Numbered from the stretch's first letter, positions 41,124 to 51,053 are shown. The stretch: 64,000 bases of DNA from Pasteurella testudinis DSM 23072 (GCF_900176075.1 NZ_FWWV01000068.1:30943-94942); one strand, 5' to 3'. Made by a program: numbers and translations. The notes: generated from the letters alone by a model not told the origin.

Positions 41124-43754
41124 CTACAACCCTTTCATCTCGCTATCCAACAAACGTGCCAACAATGCCGTGCCGTTTAATACGCGGAATTCGCCGTATT
41201 TGGCTTGTTCAAAGTGGGCGGCTTGTCCTTCGGCGAAGAAGAATTGTTGTCCGGGCATTGTTAGGTTCCATAATGTGCTGTAGTCACGGATATGCAGTTT
41301 GATGGCAATGTCCGCGAGGCAATCGTGGTAATCCGTTGGCAATGTTGATTCCAACCGGCAAAGTGCTGCGCTGCCGTCCGGATTTTGTTTTAACAGGGCA
41401 TATAGCTGTGTCGGGCGTTGATCAAGCCATTGTTCGAAGCGGGCATAGGCTGCTGCATCCACGTCATTGACGACATAACTTTCGCTACTGTCTTGCGCAT
41501 AAATGGTGCGAGGCTGATCAACGTTCAATTCGATTCTTTTATCCTCTTGTTGTTTATCAATTGCAGACTGTACTTCATTGAGTAAATCGTAATTCAATTC
41601 CATATAATCGCCCTGCATAATCGAACGCGGATCAATCGGTGCCAGCGCGAGAATCACGGTCTTGCCGTTGTGCAGCACATTTTCGTATTTTTGAATGCTG
41701 AAGTTGCTAATAGCCAGTGTCAGCAACAGTGTGAGTACGGCGAGCGACGGTGTAGACCAACCGATTTTGCCTTGATAATTCGGGGCGGCTGTTTGTACCG
41801 CACTTGTACGACGGCGTTGGCGCTGTAAATATAGCGCGGCCAACAGGAATAAGAATGCGTTGGCTAACAGTAAAAAGGATTTATACAGCAGCGGCAAACC
41901 CAGCCAGTAATAATAATGTGTCAGAAAGCCGATAATCGCGAGCAGGGCGCAACCGAACAACAGCCGATTGTGATTCGGGTAAGCCAACAGCAGTAAAGCG
42001 AAGCCGAGCAAAATCCCGGGAGAGGCGATAAAAGCCAGCCCGAAAATTGCCAGCAGTAGCACAATGATAACCGCACTTTGTGTTTTCAACTGTTGCCGAC
42101 GGCTGATCCAGAGATGGATTATCGCCGGTGACAGACAAATCAGCAGCAGGATCAATGTCGTCCAGTGCCAGCGTTCCGCCGTAAACAGGGAGTGGGTGAG
42201 AATATGGAAAAATTCACTGATATTATTGGGAACGGAGAGCGGATTTGCCTCTACTATATTCAATATATTCAAAGAGATATAAATATCCGGCTTTGCGATA
42301 AAACCGATATAAACCAGCCAAAATGCCCATGCCGCACTTTCAATATGGGCGTGATACCGCAGCGGGCGCAGGCTTAAGCAAAACAGAACCAAGCTGGCGA
42401 GCGCCAACCAATAAGCGGCATAATAATCAAACAGCAAATGCCAGAAGCTATATTGCAGCCCTTGCTCCGGTTCAAAGCCATACAGGTAATAGTTTTGAAA
42501 ACTGAAAGTATATAATAAAGTGAACAGTAGTAGAATAAGACTGCCGGTTTTGATCCAATTGATCGCAATAAACAGGTAACACAGCAGGCTGATGACGACC
42601 ATGCCGAGCAAATCCCAATTTTGCGCGGAAAGCGCCTCGTCCGATCGGGAGCCAAAGGTATAATTGAACAGATAATGGAAAACATAAGGCCCCAAGCCGA
42701 CCATAATCAAGATACCACTGGCATATTCATTGGCTTTTTTGGTGTATAGCACCGCACCAATGGCGAGAAACGCCAGAGAGGTCATCAGAAACAGGTTGTC
42801 CGATTCAAAAATGTCTGCCACAAACAGAAAAACAATCAGCAATAGCGTCACGAGTATCGCCAGTGTAGTAAACAGGATTTGCAGCGGCCAAGGCATACCT
42901 TGTGCTTGCTGTGTATACTGCTTTTTCAAATGAATGCCGAGGGCGATCGCTGCGCCGAGGGTGACAAGCGTTGCCAGGAAAACCCCACCAATATCCCAAT
43001 CACTCGTGTTTAGCAAAAAAACGTCGACGCTAAACAGTAGGCACGCCCAGTAGCCGCTTTGATTAAACAGATCGTGACGGCGTTGTTTGTAATAATAGAG
43101 CGCGCCCGCAGTCAGCAGCCACACCAAGGGTGCGTTATCACTAGAGAGCGGAAGCAGCAACATAATCAGTATGGTATTACTGACTTTGGAGATAATATGC
43201 CAATCTTGATCATGCAACGGTTTGCTGAAAATTTCGCTTAAAATCACAAAACAGAGATTTAGCAGAATCATGAAATATACTGAATGTTCATTCCACCAGG
43301 AAAACTGGAGATAGAACGCTAAGCTCAGATTACAGGTCACGAGCAACAACAACGCCGCCGCGACATTCGGCAGCGCTAGTAATAATGGGATTTGCAACAG
43401 TGACCATAATGCGAACAGCTGCCAAGGATCGGCGCCGGTTTGATAAATCTGCCCGATTAACGCCAGTAACGCACCAATCAGCACGGCGGCGATAAAGAAA
43501 AAACTGCTGCTGGCAAATTTCAACCGCACTTGCCCCAGTTTACGGTATTCGCGGTAATAACACACCATTGCCGCCGCTATGCTGACGAGGAATAAACCTT
43601 GTGTGGCGTACAGTTTGGTGAATTTGCCGAAATAGTCCCAATTGGCAGCGATCCAAGTGACTACACCGCTGCTGAGAAAACCAGCGGCGCTGAGGGTGGT
43701 CAGAATTAATAAATACGTTGACCAAGAGGCAGTGAAGAGCGGTTTGTTTGGCAT
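41124..43754 (-). CDS. fused DUF2157/DUF4401-type membrane protein with C-terminal GDYXXLXY domain
   Basis: An 876-residue protein. The N-terminal two thirds are hydrophobic, with many membrane helices and DUF2157-like organisation; the last about 190 residues form a soluble domain with the motif GDYMELNY that defines the GDYXXLXY family, probably in the periplasm. In many bacteria these parts are encoded by two or three adjacent genes; here they form a single frame. The function is unknown. ATG 43754 has AGGTGA five bases upstream. It contains three exact uptake signals. It stands alone between pth and the divergent cutC. Confidence 0.8.
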   Translation of the reverse strand: MPNKPLFTASWSTYLLILTTLSAAGFLSSGVVTWIAANWDYFGKFTKLYATQGLFLVSIAAAMVCYYREYRKLGQVRLKFASSSFFFIAAVLIGALLALIGQIYQTGADPWQLFALWSLLQIPLLLALPNVAAALLLLVTCNLSLAFYLQFSWWNEHSVYFMILLNLCFVILSEIFSKPLHDQDWHIISKVSNTILIMLLLPLSSDNAPLVWLLTAGALYYYKQRRHDLFNQSGYWACLLFSVDVFLLNTSDWDIGGVFLATLVTLGAAIALGIHLKKQYTQQAQGMPWPLQILFTTLAILVTLLLIVFLFVADIFESDNLFLMTSLAFLAIGAVLYTKKANEYASGILIMVGLGPYVFHYLFNYTFGSRSDEALSAQNWDLLGMVVISLLCYLFIAINWIKTGSLILLLFTLLYTFSFQNYYLYGFEPEQGLQYSFWHLLFDYYAAYWLALASLVLFCLSLRPLRYHAHIESAAWAFWLVYIGFIAKPDIYISLNILNIVEANPLSVPNNISEFFHILTHSLFTAERWHWTTLILLLICLSPAIIHLWISRRQQLKTQSAVIIVLLLAIFGLAFIASPGILLGFALLLLAYPNHNRLLFGCALLAIIGFLTHYYYWLGLPLLYKSFLLLANAFLFLLAALYLQRQRRRTSAVQTAAPNYQGKIGWSTPSLAVLTLLLTLAISNFSIQKYENVLHNGKTVILALAPIDPRSIMQGDYMELNYDLLNEVQSAIDKQQEDKRIELNVDQPRTIYAQDSSESYVVNDVDAAAYARFEQWLDQRPTQLYALLKQNPDGSAALCRLESTLPTDYHDCLADIAIKLHIRDYSTLWNLTMPGQQFFFAEGQAAHFEQAKYGEFRVLNGTALLARLLDSEMKGL

Positions 43755-43877
43755 AATGTCACCTGTTTGATTATTGATTGTTTAGCGATAGTAAATTCTT
43801 TTTGGTTATTCAACAAGCGATTATCTTTTTGATCAAAATATTGCTAACATCGTTGCAGGCGGAAATCAGGAGAGTAG

Positions 43878-44642
43878 ATGATCCAAATCGAAGTTTGTGT
43901 GGACAATATTGAATCGCTGCATACGGCGCAAAAGTGCGGTGCGAGCCGAATCGAGCTGTGCGGCGCGTTGGCGTTGGGCGGCATTACGCCGAACTACGGG
44001 TTAATCGAAAGTGCGGTAGCGGTAGCGCAGATTCCGCTGTATGTCATGATCCGCCCGCGTGCAGGGGATTTTCTGTTTAGTGCCGATGAAGTCAGGATTA
44101 TGCAAAGCGATATTCGATTAGCGAAAAAGTGCGGTGCGCAGGGCGTGGTAATCGGTGCGTTGACTGCAACGGCCGAGATTGATTTGGCGGCTTGCCGCCG
44201 TTTGCTCGACGCTGCTGACGGTTTGGGCGTGACATTTCACCGAGCTTTTGATTTATGCCGTGATCCGCAAACCGCACTTGAGCAGATTATCGAGTTGGGC
44301 TGCGAACGGCTTTTAACCTCAGGACAGCAACAAAGTGCGGTACAGGGCGCAGAATTGATCCGCCAACTGGTGCAACAAGCCGATAACCGCATCAGTATCA
44401 TGCCCGGGGCTGGCGTGAATGCCGCCAATGCCCGCGCATTAATTGAAACCACCGGTGCAAGCGAAATTCACCTTTCCGCCGGCGGTTATCGCCACAGCGC
44501 CATGTTGGCCAACGAATCGCCAAGTATGGGCAAAGACAGCCGACAAGATCAACAAATCAACATCACCGATGGCAAAAAATTACGGGCAGTGCTGGCTGAG
44601 ATTAGGGATGAATCCGCTTTGCCGTACAGCGGGCGGAATTAA
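43878..44642 (+). CDS. cutC: copper homeostasis protein CutC family
   Basis: A 254-residue TIM-barrel protein. Family features: EVCVDNIESLHTAQKCGASR, IELCGALALGGITPNYGLI, YVMIRPRAGDFLFS, VIGALTATAEID, VTFHRAFDLCRDP, and the late SEIHLSAGGYRHSAM. Genetic work linked CutC to copper tolerance, though its biochemical role is disputed. ATG 43878 has AGGAGAG. The gene carries five exact uptake signals within about 410 bases, the highest local density seen in the window. Confidence 0.92.
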   Translation: MIQIEVCVDNIESLHTAQKCGASRIELCGALALGGITPNYGLIESAVAVAQIPLYVMIRPRAGDFLFSADEVRIMQSDIRLAKKCGAQGVVIGALTATAEIDLAACRRLLDAADGLGVTFHRAFDLCRDPQTALEQIIELGCERLLTSGQQQSAVQGAELIRQLVQQADNRISIMPGAGVNAANARALIETTGASEIHLSAGGYRHSAMLANESPSMGKDSRQDQQINITDGKKLRAVLAEIRDESALPYSGRN

Positions 44643-44728
44643 GGAACACAATCGGACGCGCATTTTCAGCTTTAGGGAAAAATCTCAATTTAAGCATTAG
44701 TTTGTCATAATGAATAACAATGTTATTG

Positions 44729-44767
44729 ATCGCTAAGCAGAGGAGATTTACTCCTCTGCTTAGCGAT
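44729..44767. terminator. 17-base-pair perfect hairpin between cutC and a convergent gene
   Basis: ATCGCTAAGCAGAGGAG (44729-44745) and its exact reverse complement (44751-44767) surround a five-base loop ATTTA. No T-run follows in either direction, so it may be a rho-assisted terminator, an RNA-stabilising element, or a remnant of a palindromic repeat. Confidence 0.65.
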
Positions 44768-44773
44768 ACCATT

Positions 44774-45433
44774 TTAGAATTGTTGAATGGTATTCAATGC
44801 TTCTTCTGCGCCACGGCGATTGCCGCCATATGGAATAACAAGGGTAAGACTGGTTTTCTGCTCGGTTAAATATTGCAACTCTAAAAAAGCAGTTTCAGTA
44901 ATATGGCTGGTGGAAGTTGATTTACTGCCGAAGTTATAACCAAATGATGAGCCAAATACGGCGACACTGCCTTTATGCTTCGTCGTGGTGTGAACGGTTG
45001 ATTCACGTTCCACTTTTGCGGAAATTAACTTTTCTTTATCAAAGATAAGCGGTTCATAATCAGTCTGTTGGTTATTGATAAACAGTAATTTGTTGATGGT
45101 ATCAATGGCAAAAAGGCTAGGAGGCACTTTTGATTGCTGCGATAAGGTGGTGGAAATGCCGGATTCTCTAAGTTGTTTATTCATTAATTTTAGACAACGA
45201 GTATATTGTAGATTGGCGTAGGTTAAATTGATAATACCGAATACCAATTTAATTAAGAACAAGGCGATAAAAATAGAGATGATTAAGGTAATAATTCCAT
45301 TGGTCAAATCTTTGATAAAATTCTCGACCACAATTAAACCAAAGAAAGCAATAATAACCCAAAATAGGATACGATAAACCCAATTAACTTGGTTGAGCAT
45401 TTTTAGGATTTGTTGTGATTTATTTTGTTGCAT
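44774..45433 (-). CDS. hypothetical membrane protein
   Basis: A 219-residue protein I do not recognise. Two hydrophobic helices occur near residues 20-38 (FWVIIAFFGLIVVENFI) and 45-68 (IITLIISIFIALFLIKLVF); the rest is soluble. The C-terminal half has a Ser/Thr/Gly stretch (GSSFGYNFGSKSTSTSHI) and a beta-strand-rich end including LTLVIPYGGNRRGAEEAL. The coding sequence is more AT-rich than its neighbours and carries no uptake signal, so it may be a late arrival. ATG 45433 has TAAGGGATC upstream. A nine-G tract lies about 50 bases upstream of the start. Confidence 0.7.
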   Translation of the reverse strand: MQQNKSQQILKMLNQVNWVYRILFWVIIAFFGLIVVENFIKDLTNGIITLIISIFIALFLIKLVFGIINLTYANLQYTRCLKLMNKQLRESGISTTLSQQSKVPPSLFAIDTINKLLFINNQQTDYEPLIFDKEKLISAKVERESTVHTTTKHKGSVAVFGSSFGYNFGSKSTSTSHITETAFLELQYLTEQKTSLTLVIPYGGNRRGAEEALNTIQQF

Positions 45434-45481
45434 AATGATCCCTTAAAGAAGAAAATAAACGGTTTTGTTATCCTACTTTAA

Positions 45482-45490
45482 GGGGGGGGG
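45482..45490. repeat. nine-base G homopolymer
   Basis: A run of nine Gs lies in the 241-base gap between the unknown membrane protein gene (minus strand, start at 45433) and ratA (plus, start at 45675). Poly-G tracts slip during replication and can vary promoter spacing. Confidence 0.9.
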
Positions 45491-45674
45491 ATGTCAAGCG
45501 CAACGATGCTTTTATTATTAGGATCTGTTGATGTTTGTTAATCTTAAAAAAGTGATTTTTGAACCGATTAAATTAGCGATAGTTATTCTTTAGATTGGTA
45601 GCGTCTCCAGTTTGATCTTGCCCCCTGCTTGGCGTATATTACGCAGATTATTTATCGCAATAACTAGGAATGTC

Positions 45675-46109
45675 ATGCCGTCCGTTAATCAAGCTGCGTT
45701 GGTGGGCTACAGTGCCGAGCAAATGTACCAACTGGTTAATAATTATCAACAATATCCCGAATTTCTGCCGGGCTGCGTTTCCAGCCAAACGTTGACCCGC
45801 AAGGAAAACGAATTGACCGCGCAGCTGGTGATCAGCAAAGCCGGAATTAGCCAACAATTCACCACGCGCAACACCATGCAACCGAATAAACAGATCAATA
45901 TGCAGTTGGTCGACGGCCCGTTTCGTTTTTTACAAGGTTATTGGCAGTTTGATGAAGTTGATGAACGATCTTGCTATATTCGCTTAAAATTGGAATTTGA
46001 ATTTTCCAGTGCGTTGCTCAGTGCCGTATTTGGCAAAATTTTTGAACAATTGACGACGAAAATGATCGACGCCTTTAAAACGCGCGCAAAAGAGGTGTAC
46101 GGTGGCTGA
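45675..46109 (+). CDS. ratA: RatA-like START/Coq10-family protein
   Basis: A 144-residue protein of the polyketide-cyclase/START superfamily (E. coli RatA/YfjG). It has the conserved ALVGYSAEQMYQLVNNYQQY, EFLPGC, SKAGISQQFTTRN, and the closing FKTRAKEVYGG. RatA binds 50S subunits and was described as the toxin of RatAB; homologues also act as ubiquinone-binding Coq10-like proteins. ATG 45675 has TAGGAA. Overlap of eight bases with rnfH. Confidence 0.92.
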   Translation: MPSVNQAALVGYSAEQMYQLVNNYQQYPEFLPGCVSSQTLTRKENELTAQLVISKAGISQQFTTRNTMQPNKQINMQLVDGPFRFLQGYWQFDEVDERSCYIRLKLEFEFSSALLSAVFGKIFEQLTTKMIDAFKTRAKEVYGG

Positions 46110-46515
46110 AAAAATCAATATTCAAATTGCGTATGCCTTGCCAAATAGCTATTTTTTGCAAAGTTATCAGGTCGAGGCGGGCACGATAATCCAAAATGCG
46201 ATTTTGCAGTCGGGAATTTTGCAACAATATAGCGAGATCGATCTGCGCACCAATACGGTTGGCATTTTCAGCCGCTTGGCAAAATTGACCGATGTGTTAC
46301 AAGACGGCGATCGGATTGAGATTTACCGCCCGTTGCTGGCTGATCCGAAAGAGATCCGCCGCAAACGGGCGGAACAGCAAAAACAGGAACAACTGGCACA
46401 AAAAGTACAAGAAAAACAGCAACGTAGCGAAGCCAAAGAACAGGCAAAAGAACAAGCCAAAAAAGTGCGGTCCAGTGCCGAATCCACTTCTACTTCCGAC
46501 TCAATAAAAGGATAA
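46102..46515 (+). CDS. rnfH: RnfH family ubiquitin-like protein
   Basis: A 137-residue protein with an N-terminal beta-grasp fold (INIQIAYALPNSYFL, GDRIEIYRPLLADPKEIRRK) and a long C-terminal Lys/Glu/Gln-rich helix. In E. coli it is RatB/RnfH, adjacent to ratA as here. Start GTG 46102 lies inside ratA. Its exact role is unclear. The tail is longer and more charged than usual and contains an exact uptake signal. Confidence 0.9.
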   Translation: MAEKINIQIAYALPNSYFLQSYQVEAGTIIQNAILQSGILQQYSEIDLRTNTVGIFSRLAKLTDVLQDGDRIEIYRPLLADPKEIRRKRAEQQKQEQLAQKVQEKQQRSEAKEQAKEQAKKVRSSAESTSTSDSIKG

Positions 46516-46519
46516 TCCG

Positions 46520-47734
46520 ATGTCAAAAATTGCCTATTGTCTCCCAAATGAAATCAGTGCCGAGCAGTTTCTTACGGAATACTGGCAGAAAAAACCTTTG
46601 TTAATCAAAAACGGCTTGCCGCAAATTGTCGGCTTGTTCGAACCGCAGGATATTATCGACTTGGCACAGCAAGAGGACGTGACCGCGCGCTTGCTGAAAA
46701 CGGAAATCAATACCGACGGCGAAGAATGTTGGACCTTGAAAACCAGTCCGCTTGCCAAAAAAGATTTTAATAATCTGCCTGAGCAATGGTCGGTATTAGT
46801 CCAAAATTTAGAACAATGGTCGCCGGAATTGGGTGAATTGTGGCAAGCGTTCGGTTTTATTCCGCAATGGCAACGGGACGATATTATGGTCTCTTATGCG
46901 CCGCAAGGCGGTTCGGTCGGGCGGCATTATGATGAATACGATGTGTTTTTGGTGCAGGCTTACGGACATCGCCGTTGGCAGTTAGGCAAATGGTGCGATC
47001 CGAGCACCGAATTCAAACCGAACCAACCGATCCGCATTTTTGATGAGATGGGCGAATTATTGTTGGACGAAGTGATGCAGCCGGGCGATGTACTGTATGT
47101 GCCGTCGCGTTTGTCGCATTACGGCGTGGCGCAGGACGATTGTTTAACCGTCTCTTTCGGTTTACGTTATCCGAATTTAGCCGATTTGATTGACAATATC
47201 AATGACGCGATTTGCCACCCGACACCGCACTTTAATCCGGCGGAACTGAATATTCCGTTGCGCTTGTCGCCGAATGTGCAACCGTTGGCAAAGCTGGATT
47301 CGGCGATGGTGCAAACTATGAAGCGGCAGTTGTTGGATTATCTCAGCCAATCGCCACAATTCGATCAACTGTTCCAACACGCGCTGGCAAGTGCGGTCAG
47401 CAGCCGTCGTTATGAGCTATTGCAATCGGATGATGAATTTTATCCGGAAGAATTGAGCGAGATGTTGCAAGACGGCGCGACGATTCAGCAGGACAGCAAC
47501 AGTAAGATCCTTTACACCGAGCAGCCGTTTGCGTTGTATGTCAACGGTGAGTGGCTGGACGAGTTAAGCGAATTGGAAAGTGCGGTATTAAAAGATCTCG
47601 CCAACGGCGCAGTGTTGGATTGGCAAACGTTGCAAGGTTATGTCGCGGATTTAGACGATGAAATGGCAGAGGAAGTGTTGTTAGATTCGCTGTGCAGTTG
47701 GCTGGAAAATGGTTGGTTGGTGTTGGAACGGTAG
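46520..47734 (+). CDS. roxA: cupin 2-oxoglutarate oxygenase, ribosomal L16 arginine hydroxylase-like
   Basis: A 404-residue JmjC/cupin oxygenase of the YcfD/RoxA family that hydroxylates an arginine in ribosomal protein L16 using Fe(II) and 2-oxoglutarate. The iron-binding His-x-Asp is in [17 protein letters not shown] and the second His in [14 protein letters not shown]-terminal dimerisation and winged-helix regions follow. ATG 46520 is five bases after the rnfH stop. Three exact uptake signals lie within. Confidence 0.9.
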   Translation: MSKIAYCLPNEISAEQFLTEYWQKKPLLIKNGLPQIVGLFEPQDIIDLAQQEDVTARLLKTEINTDGEECWTLKTSPLAKKDFNNLPEQWSVLVQNLEQWSPELGELWQAFGFIPQWQRDDIMVSYAPQGGSVGRHYDEYDVFLVQAYGHRRWQLGKWCDPSTEFKPNQPIRIFDEMGELLLDEVMQPGDVLYVPSRLSHYGVAQDDCLTVSFGLRYPNLADLIDNINDAICHPTPHFNPAELNIPLRLSPNVQPLAKLDSAMVQTMKRQLLDYLSQSPQFDQLFQHALASAVSSRRYELLQSDDEFYPEELSEMLQDGATIQQDSNSKILYTEQPFALYVNGEWLDELSELESAVLKDLANGAVLDWQTLQGYVADLDDEMAEEVLLDSLCSWLENGWLVLER

Positions 47735-47765
47735 TGATAAAAAAACAAACAACAACGGTAACCCC

Positions 47766-49169
47766 ATGCAAGAAAATATCTATTCCGTCAGTCAACTGAA
47801 TCAAACTGCGCGCTTGTTATTGGAAGGATCGCTTGGGCATATCTGGCTCACCGGCGAAATTTCCAACTTCAGCCAACCGGTGTCGGGGCATTGGTATCTC
47901 AGTCTGAAAGACGAAAACGCACAGCTGCGTTGTGCCATGTTCCGCATGAAAAATATGCGGGTCGGCTTTCGTCCGCAAAACGGCATGCAAGTGCTGGTGC
48001 GCGGCTCGGTCAGCTTGTATGAACCGCGCGGCGATTACCAACTGATTATCGACAGCATGCAACCGGCAGGTGACGGTTTGTTGCAGCAGCAGTTTGAACA
48101 ACTGAAACAGAAACTGGCGGCGGAAGGACTGTTTGCCCAGCAGATAAAAAAAGCCATACCGCACTTTAACCGTCGTATCGGCATTGTCACCTCAAAGAGC
48201 GGTGCGGCATTGCAGGATATTTTGCACGTCTTGCAGCGGCGCGATCCGAGTTTGGAAGTGGTGATTTATCCCAGCCAAGTGCAGGGAAAAGAAGCGGTTG
48301 CGGAGATCGTACAGATGATCGAACTTGCCAACGCCCGACAAGAGGTGGACGTGCTGATCGTCGGGCGCGGCGGTGGTTCGTTGGAAGATCTGTGGTGCTT
48401 TAACGAAGAAGCGGTGGCAAGGGCGATTTTTGCGTCTTCCATTCCGATTATCAGTGCAGTCGGGCATGAAACCGATGTGACGATTGCCGATTTTACCGCC
48501 GATCTGCGTGCGCCGACACCATCAGCCGCAGCGGAATTGGTCAGTCGTGATCACAAAGAACTGCTGCAACAGCTGCAATTCCGCCAACAACATTTAGAAA
48601 TCGCTTTTGACCGCCTGTTCAGTCGCAAACAGCAGCGTTTGGAACAACTGAATCTGCGTCTTGCCAACCAACACCCAAGCAAACAACTGCAAGGGCAGCG
48701 CCAACAGACCCGACAGCTGCTTGCCCGCTTAACCCAAGCCTTGCAGCGTCGTTTGGATCAACAGCGGCAACAATACCACTTTCTGCAACAGCGTTTAAGT
48801 GGCGCGATCCAACGTCAATTGGAACGCAAGCAGCACCGCTATGCCAATCTGCAGCAGCGGCTGCAACAAAATCCGCTGCCGTACCGTATCGGACAGCAGC
48901 AGCAACGGTTACGGCAACAACAAGTGCGGTTGCAGAGTTTGTTAGAGCGTAACATGATCAACAATCGTCATCGCTTAGCGGAATTGTGCTCCAATTTAAA
49001 TAACCTCAGTCCGTTGAATGTGCTGGCGCGCGGTTACTCTATTACGCAAGATTCACAGGGCAAAGCGATCGTCGACAGCAGCCGGTTACAGCTGAACCAA
49101 GAGTTGCTGATCCGCTTCAGACAAGGGGCGGTGATCGGTAAAGTGGTTAAAATCATGATGGATAAATAG
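47766..49169 (+). CDS. xseA: exodeoxyribonuclease VII large subunit
   Basis: A 467-residue single-strand-specific nuclease subunit. It has an N-terminal OB-fold ([38 protein letters not shown]), the catalytic core ([47 protein letters not shown]), and a Gln-rich coiled-coil. ATG 47766 gives the usual N-terminus [13 protein letters not shown]; a longer upstream frame overlaps roxA and is rejected. The small subunit gene xseB is not in the window. Confidence 0.96.
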   Translation: MQENIYSVSQLNQTARLLLEGSLGHIWLTGEISNFSQPVSGHWYLSLKDENAQLRCAMFRMKNMRVGFRPQNGMQVLVRGSVSLYEPRGDYQLIIDSMQPAGDGLLQQQFEQLKQKLAAEGLFAQQIKKAIPHFNRRIGIVTSKSGAALQDILHVLQRRDPSLEVVIYPSQVQGKEAVAEIVQMIELANARQEVDVLIVGRGGGSLEDLWCFNEEAVARAIFASSIPIISAVGHETDVTIADFTADLRAPTPSAAAELVSRDHKELLQQLQFRQQHLEIAFDRLFSRKQQRLEQLNLRLANQHPSKQLQGQRQQTRQLLARLTQALQRRLDQQRQQYHFLQQRLSGAIQRQLERKQHRYANLQQRLQQNPLPYRIGQQQQRLRQQQVRLQSLLERNMINNRHRLAELCSNLNNLSPLNVLARGYSITQDSQGKAIVDSSRLQLNQELLIRFRQGAVIGKVVKIMMDK

Positions 49170-49270
49170 GCAAAACTTAAGTTTTTCTTAAGTAAATTTT
49201 GCTATATTTTGTGCGAAAAGCCATTATAATGAGCGCCGAATTTACTTTTTATTAACACAGGAACTAAGTT

Positions 49271-49837
49271 ATGTCTTCAAAAATGAAAGATACCCGTGAG
49301 CGTTTTTCGCATATTACGCTCTCTTTGCACTGGCTGATCGCTATTTTTATTATCGGTTTGATGGCGCTGGGCGTGTACATGGGCGAAACCGCCAGTTACG
49401 GTTTGTATCCTACCCATAAATCGTTGGGGATTTTTATCTTCATTTTTATCGTGATCCGTGTGTTGTGGCGTTGGAAGAACGGCTGGCCGCAACCGGCCGG
49501 CAAGCATAGCGGTTGGGAACAAGCGTTGGCGAAATTGATCCACTGGATCTTGATTTTAGGCACATTGGCTTTCCCAATCTCAGGTATGTTGATGTCTTAC
49601 GCCGGCGGACACGGTTTGCAACTGTTCGGTTTGGATTTAGTATCTGCCAACTTGGTGGACGGCAAACGCGAAGTGTTAAACGCCGCTTTGGCCGGCTCTG
49701 CCAATGCGGTGCATAAGAGCTTGCTGCCAATTATGACCGCCGCCATTTTGCTACACATCGCCGGCGCGCTGAAACACCATGTGATCGATAAAGACAACAC
49801 CTTGAAACGGATGTTCGGTTTTAAGAATAACGCATAA
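49271..49837 (+). CDS. cytochrome b561 family protein
   Basis: A 188-residue inner-membrane di-heme protein with four helices. Heme-ligand histidines occur in SLHWLIAIFII near the N-terminus, YPTHKSLGIF, AVHKSLLPIMTAAILLHIAGALKHH. It oxidises ubiquinol or exchanges electrons with it; E. coli CybB is similar. A TATAAT box at 49225-49230 precedes the gene. The stop codon lies inside a 14-base tandem repeat. Confidence 0.9.
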   Translation: MSSKMKDTRERFSHITLSLHWLIAIFIIGLMALGVYMGETASYGLYPTHKSLGIFIFIFIVIRVLWRWKNGWPQPAGKHSGWEQALAKLIHWILILGTLAFPISGMLMSYAGGHGLQLFGLDLVSANLVDGKREVLNAALAGSANAVHKSLLPIMTAAILLHIAGALKHHVIDKDNTLKRMFGFKNNA

Positions 49838-49886
49838 TAAACAACGCATAATAAACAACGCATAATAAACAGCACATAATAAACAA
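49831..49886. repeat. 14-base tandem repeat, four copies
   Basis: CGCATAATAAACAA occurs at 49831-49844 and 49845-49858 exactly, then with one change at 49859-49872 and one at 49873-49886. The first copy contains the stop codon of the cytochrome b561 gene; the array fills most of the gap before the convergent aminotransferase gene. Confidence 0.92.
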
Positions 49887-49919
49887 AGGGTAGCGATGAC
49901 TATCCTTTATTTTTTCTTC

Positions 49920-51053
49920 TTAGCGGGATTTTTCTCTGTTTTTCAACCACGCTTTCAAGCGTGCTATGCCTTTGCGCATATGTTCGATGTCACGGGTGTA
50001 GGCGAAACGCAGGTAATGATGCGTGCCGTTGTTGCCGAAATCGATTCCCGGGGTGGTGGCGACTTGGATTTCAGCTAGCATTTCTTTGGCAAATTGATAG
50101 CTGTCGTCGGTGTAACGCGATACGTCCGCCCACAGATAAAACGCGCCTTGCGGTTTGAATTCGATGGTAAACAGCTGTTTTAATTCGTTATACAGATAAT
50201 CCCGTCGTTGGCGGAAAGTGGTTTGGATTTGGGCTAAATACGCGTTATCAAATGCGGCTAATGCACCGTATTGGCTCAAGGTCGGGGCGCAGATAAAGAT
50301 ATTTTGCGCGATAATTTCCGCTTCGCGCACCTTGTGCTCCGGCACGATAATCCAGCCCAAACGTGCGCCCGGCATACAGAAATATTTGGAAAAACCGTTG
50401 ATCACATACGCATCGGGATTGAATTGCAGTGCGGTGGCCGCTTGCTGTTCGTAAACCAGTCCGTGATACAGTTCGTCGGAAATAAAGGCGATGTCATGTT
50501 GGCGGCAATATGTATTTAGCGCTTGCAGGCTTTCGGCGGTGTAGATATTGCCGGTCGGGTTTGCCGGTGAAGAAATCTGTAAGGCTCGAATTTTTTCATG
50601 CTGTGCTTGCAATTGGGGCACGGTTAATTGATAGCAACTGCTTTTGTCGACCGGCATAAAGTGCGGTTCGACTTCCATCATATAGGCAAAGTTTTTGTAG
50701 CACGGATACGAGGGATCGGTCAGCCCCAATTTTTCGCCTTTTGCCAACGTCAGCGCATAAGCAATCAAAAATGCACCGCTGGTGCCCGGTGTCAATAATA
50801 CCCGTTGCGGCGAAATCTCTATTTGATAAGTGTCTTGATAGTAGCGGCAGATTTTTTCGCGCAGCGCCGGTAAGCCCAGGCTTTCGGTATAACTGAATTG
50901 ATCGGCGGCGACCGCACTTTGCAACGCCGCTTTGACTTTTGGCGACGGCGGCAGGTCGGGCTGCCCGATTTCAAAATGAATGGCATTCGGGTATTTGGCG
51001 GCCTCGCGCACGATATCCATCACAATAAAGGCGCTCATTTTGTCGTAACGCAT
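49920..51053 (-). CDS. class I/II pyridoxal-phosphate aminotransferase
   Basis: A 377-residue fold-type I aminotransferase. Substrate and cofactor motifs include HFEIGQPDLPPSPKV, ISSPANPTGNIYTAESL, FISDELYHGLVYE (cofactor-binding Asp) and the Schiff-base Lys in VINGFSKYFCMPGARLGW. The amino-acid substrate cannot be told. ATG 51053 has AAGGA seven bases upstream; an in-frame start at 51074 is less likely. Confidence 0.9.
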   Translation of the reverse strand: MRYDKMSAFIVMDIVREAAKYPNAIHFEIGQPDLPPSPKVKAALQSAVAADQFSYTESLGLPALREKICRYYQDTYQIEISPQRVLLTPGTSGAFLIAYALTLAKGEKLGLTDPSYPCYKNFAYMMEVEPHFMPVDKSSCYQLTVPQLQAQHEKIRALQISSPANPTGNIYTAESLQALNTYCRQHDIAFISDELYHGLVYEQQAATALQFNPDAYVINGFSKYFCMPGARLGWIIVPEHKVREAEIIAQNIFICAPTLSQYGALAAFDNAYLAQIQTTFRQRRDYLYNELKQLFTIEFKPQGAFYLWADVSRYTDDSYQFAKEMLAEIQVATTPGIDFGNNGTHHYLRFAYTRDIEHMRKGIARLKAWLKNREKSR

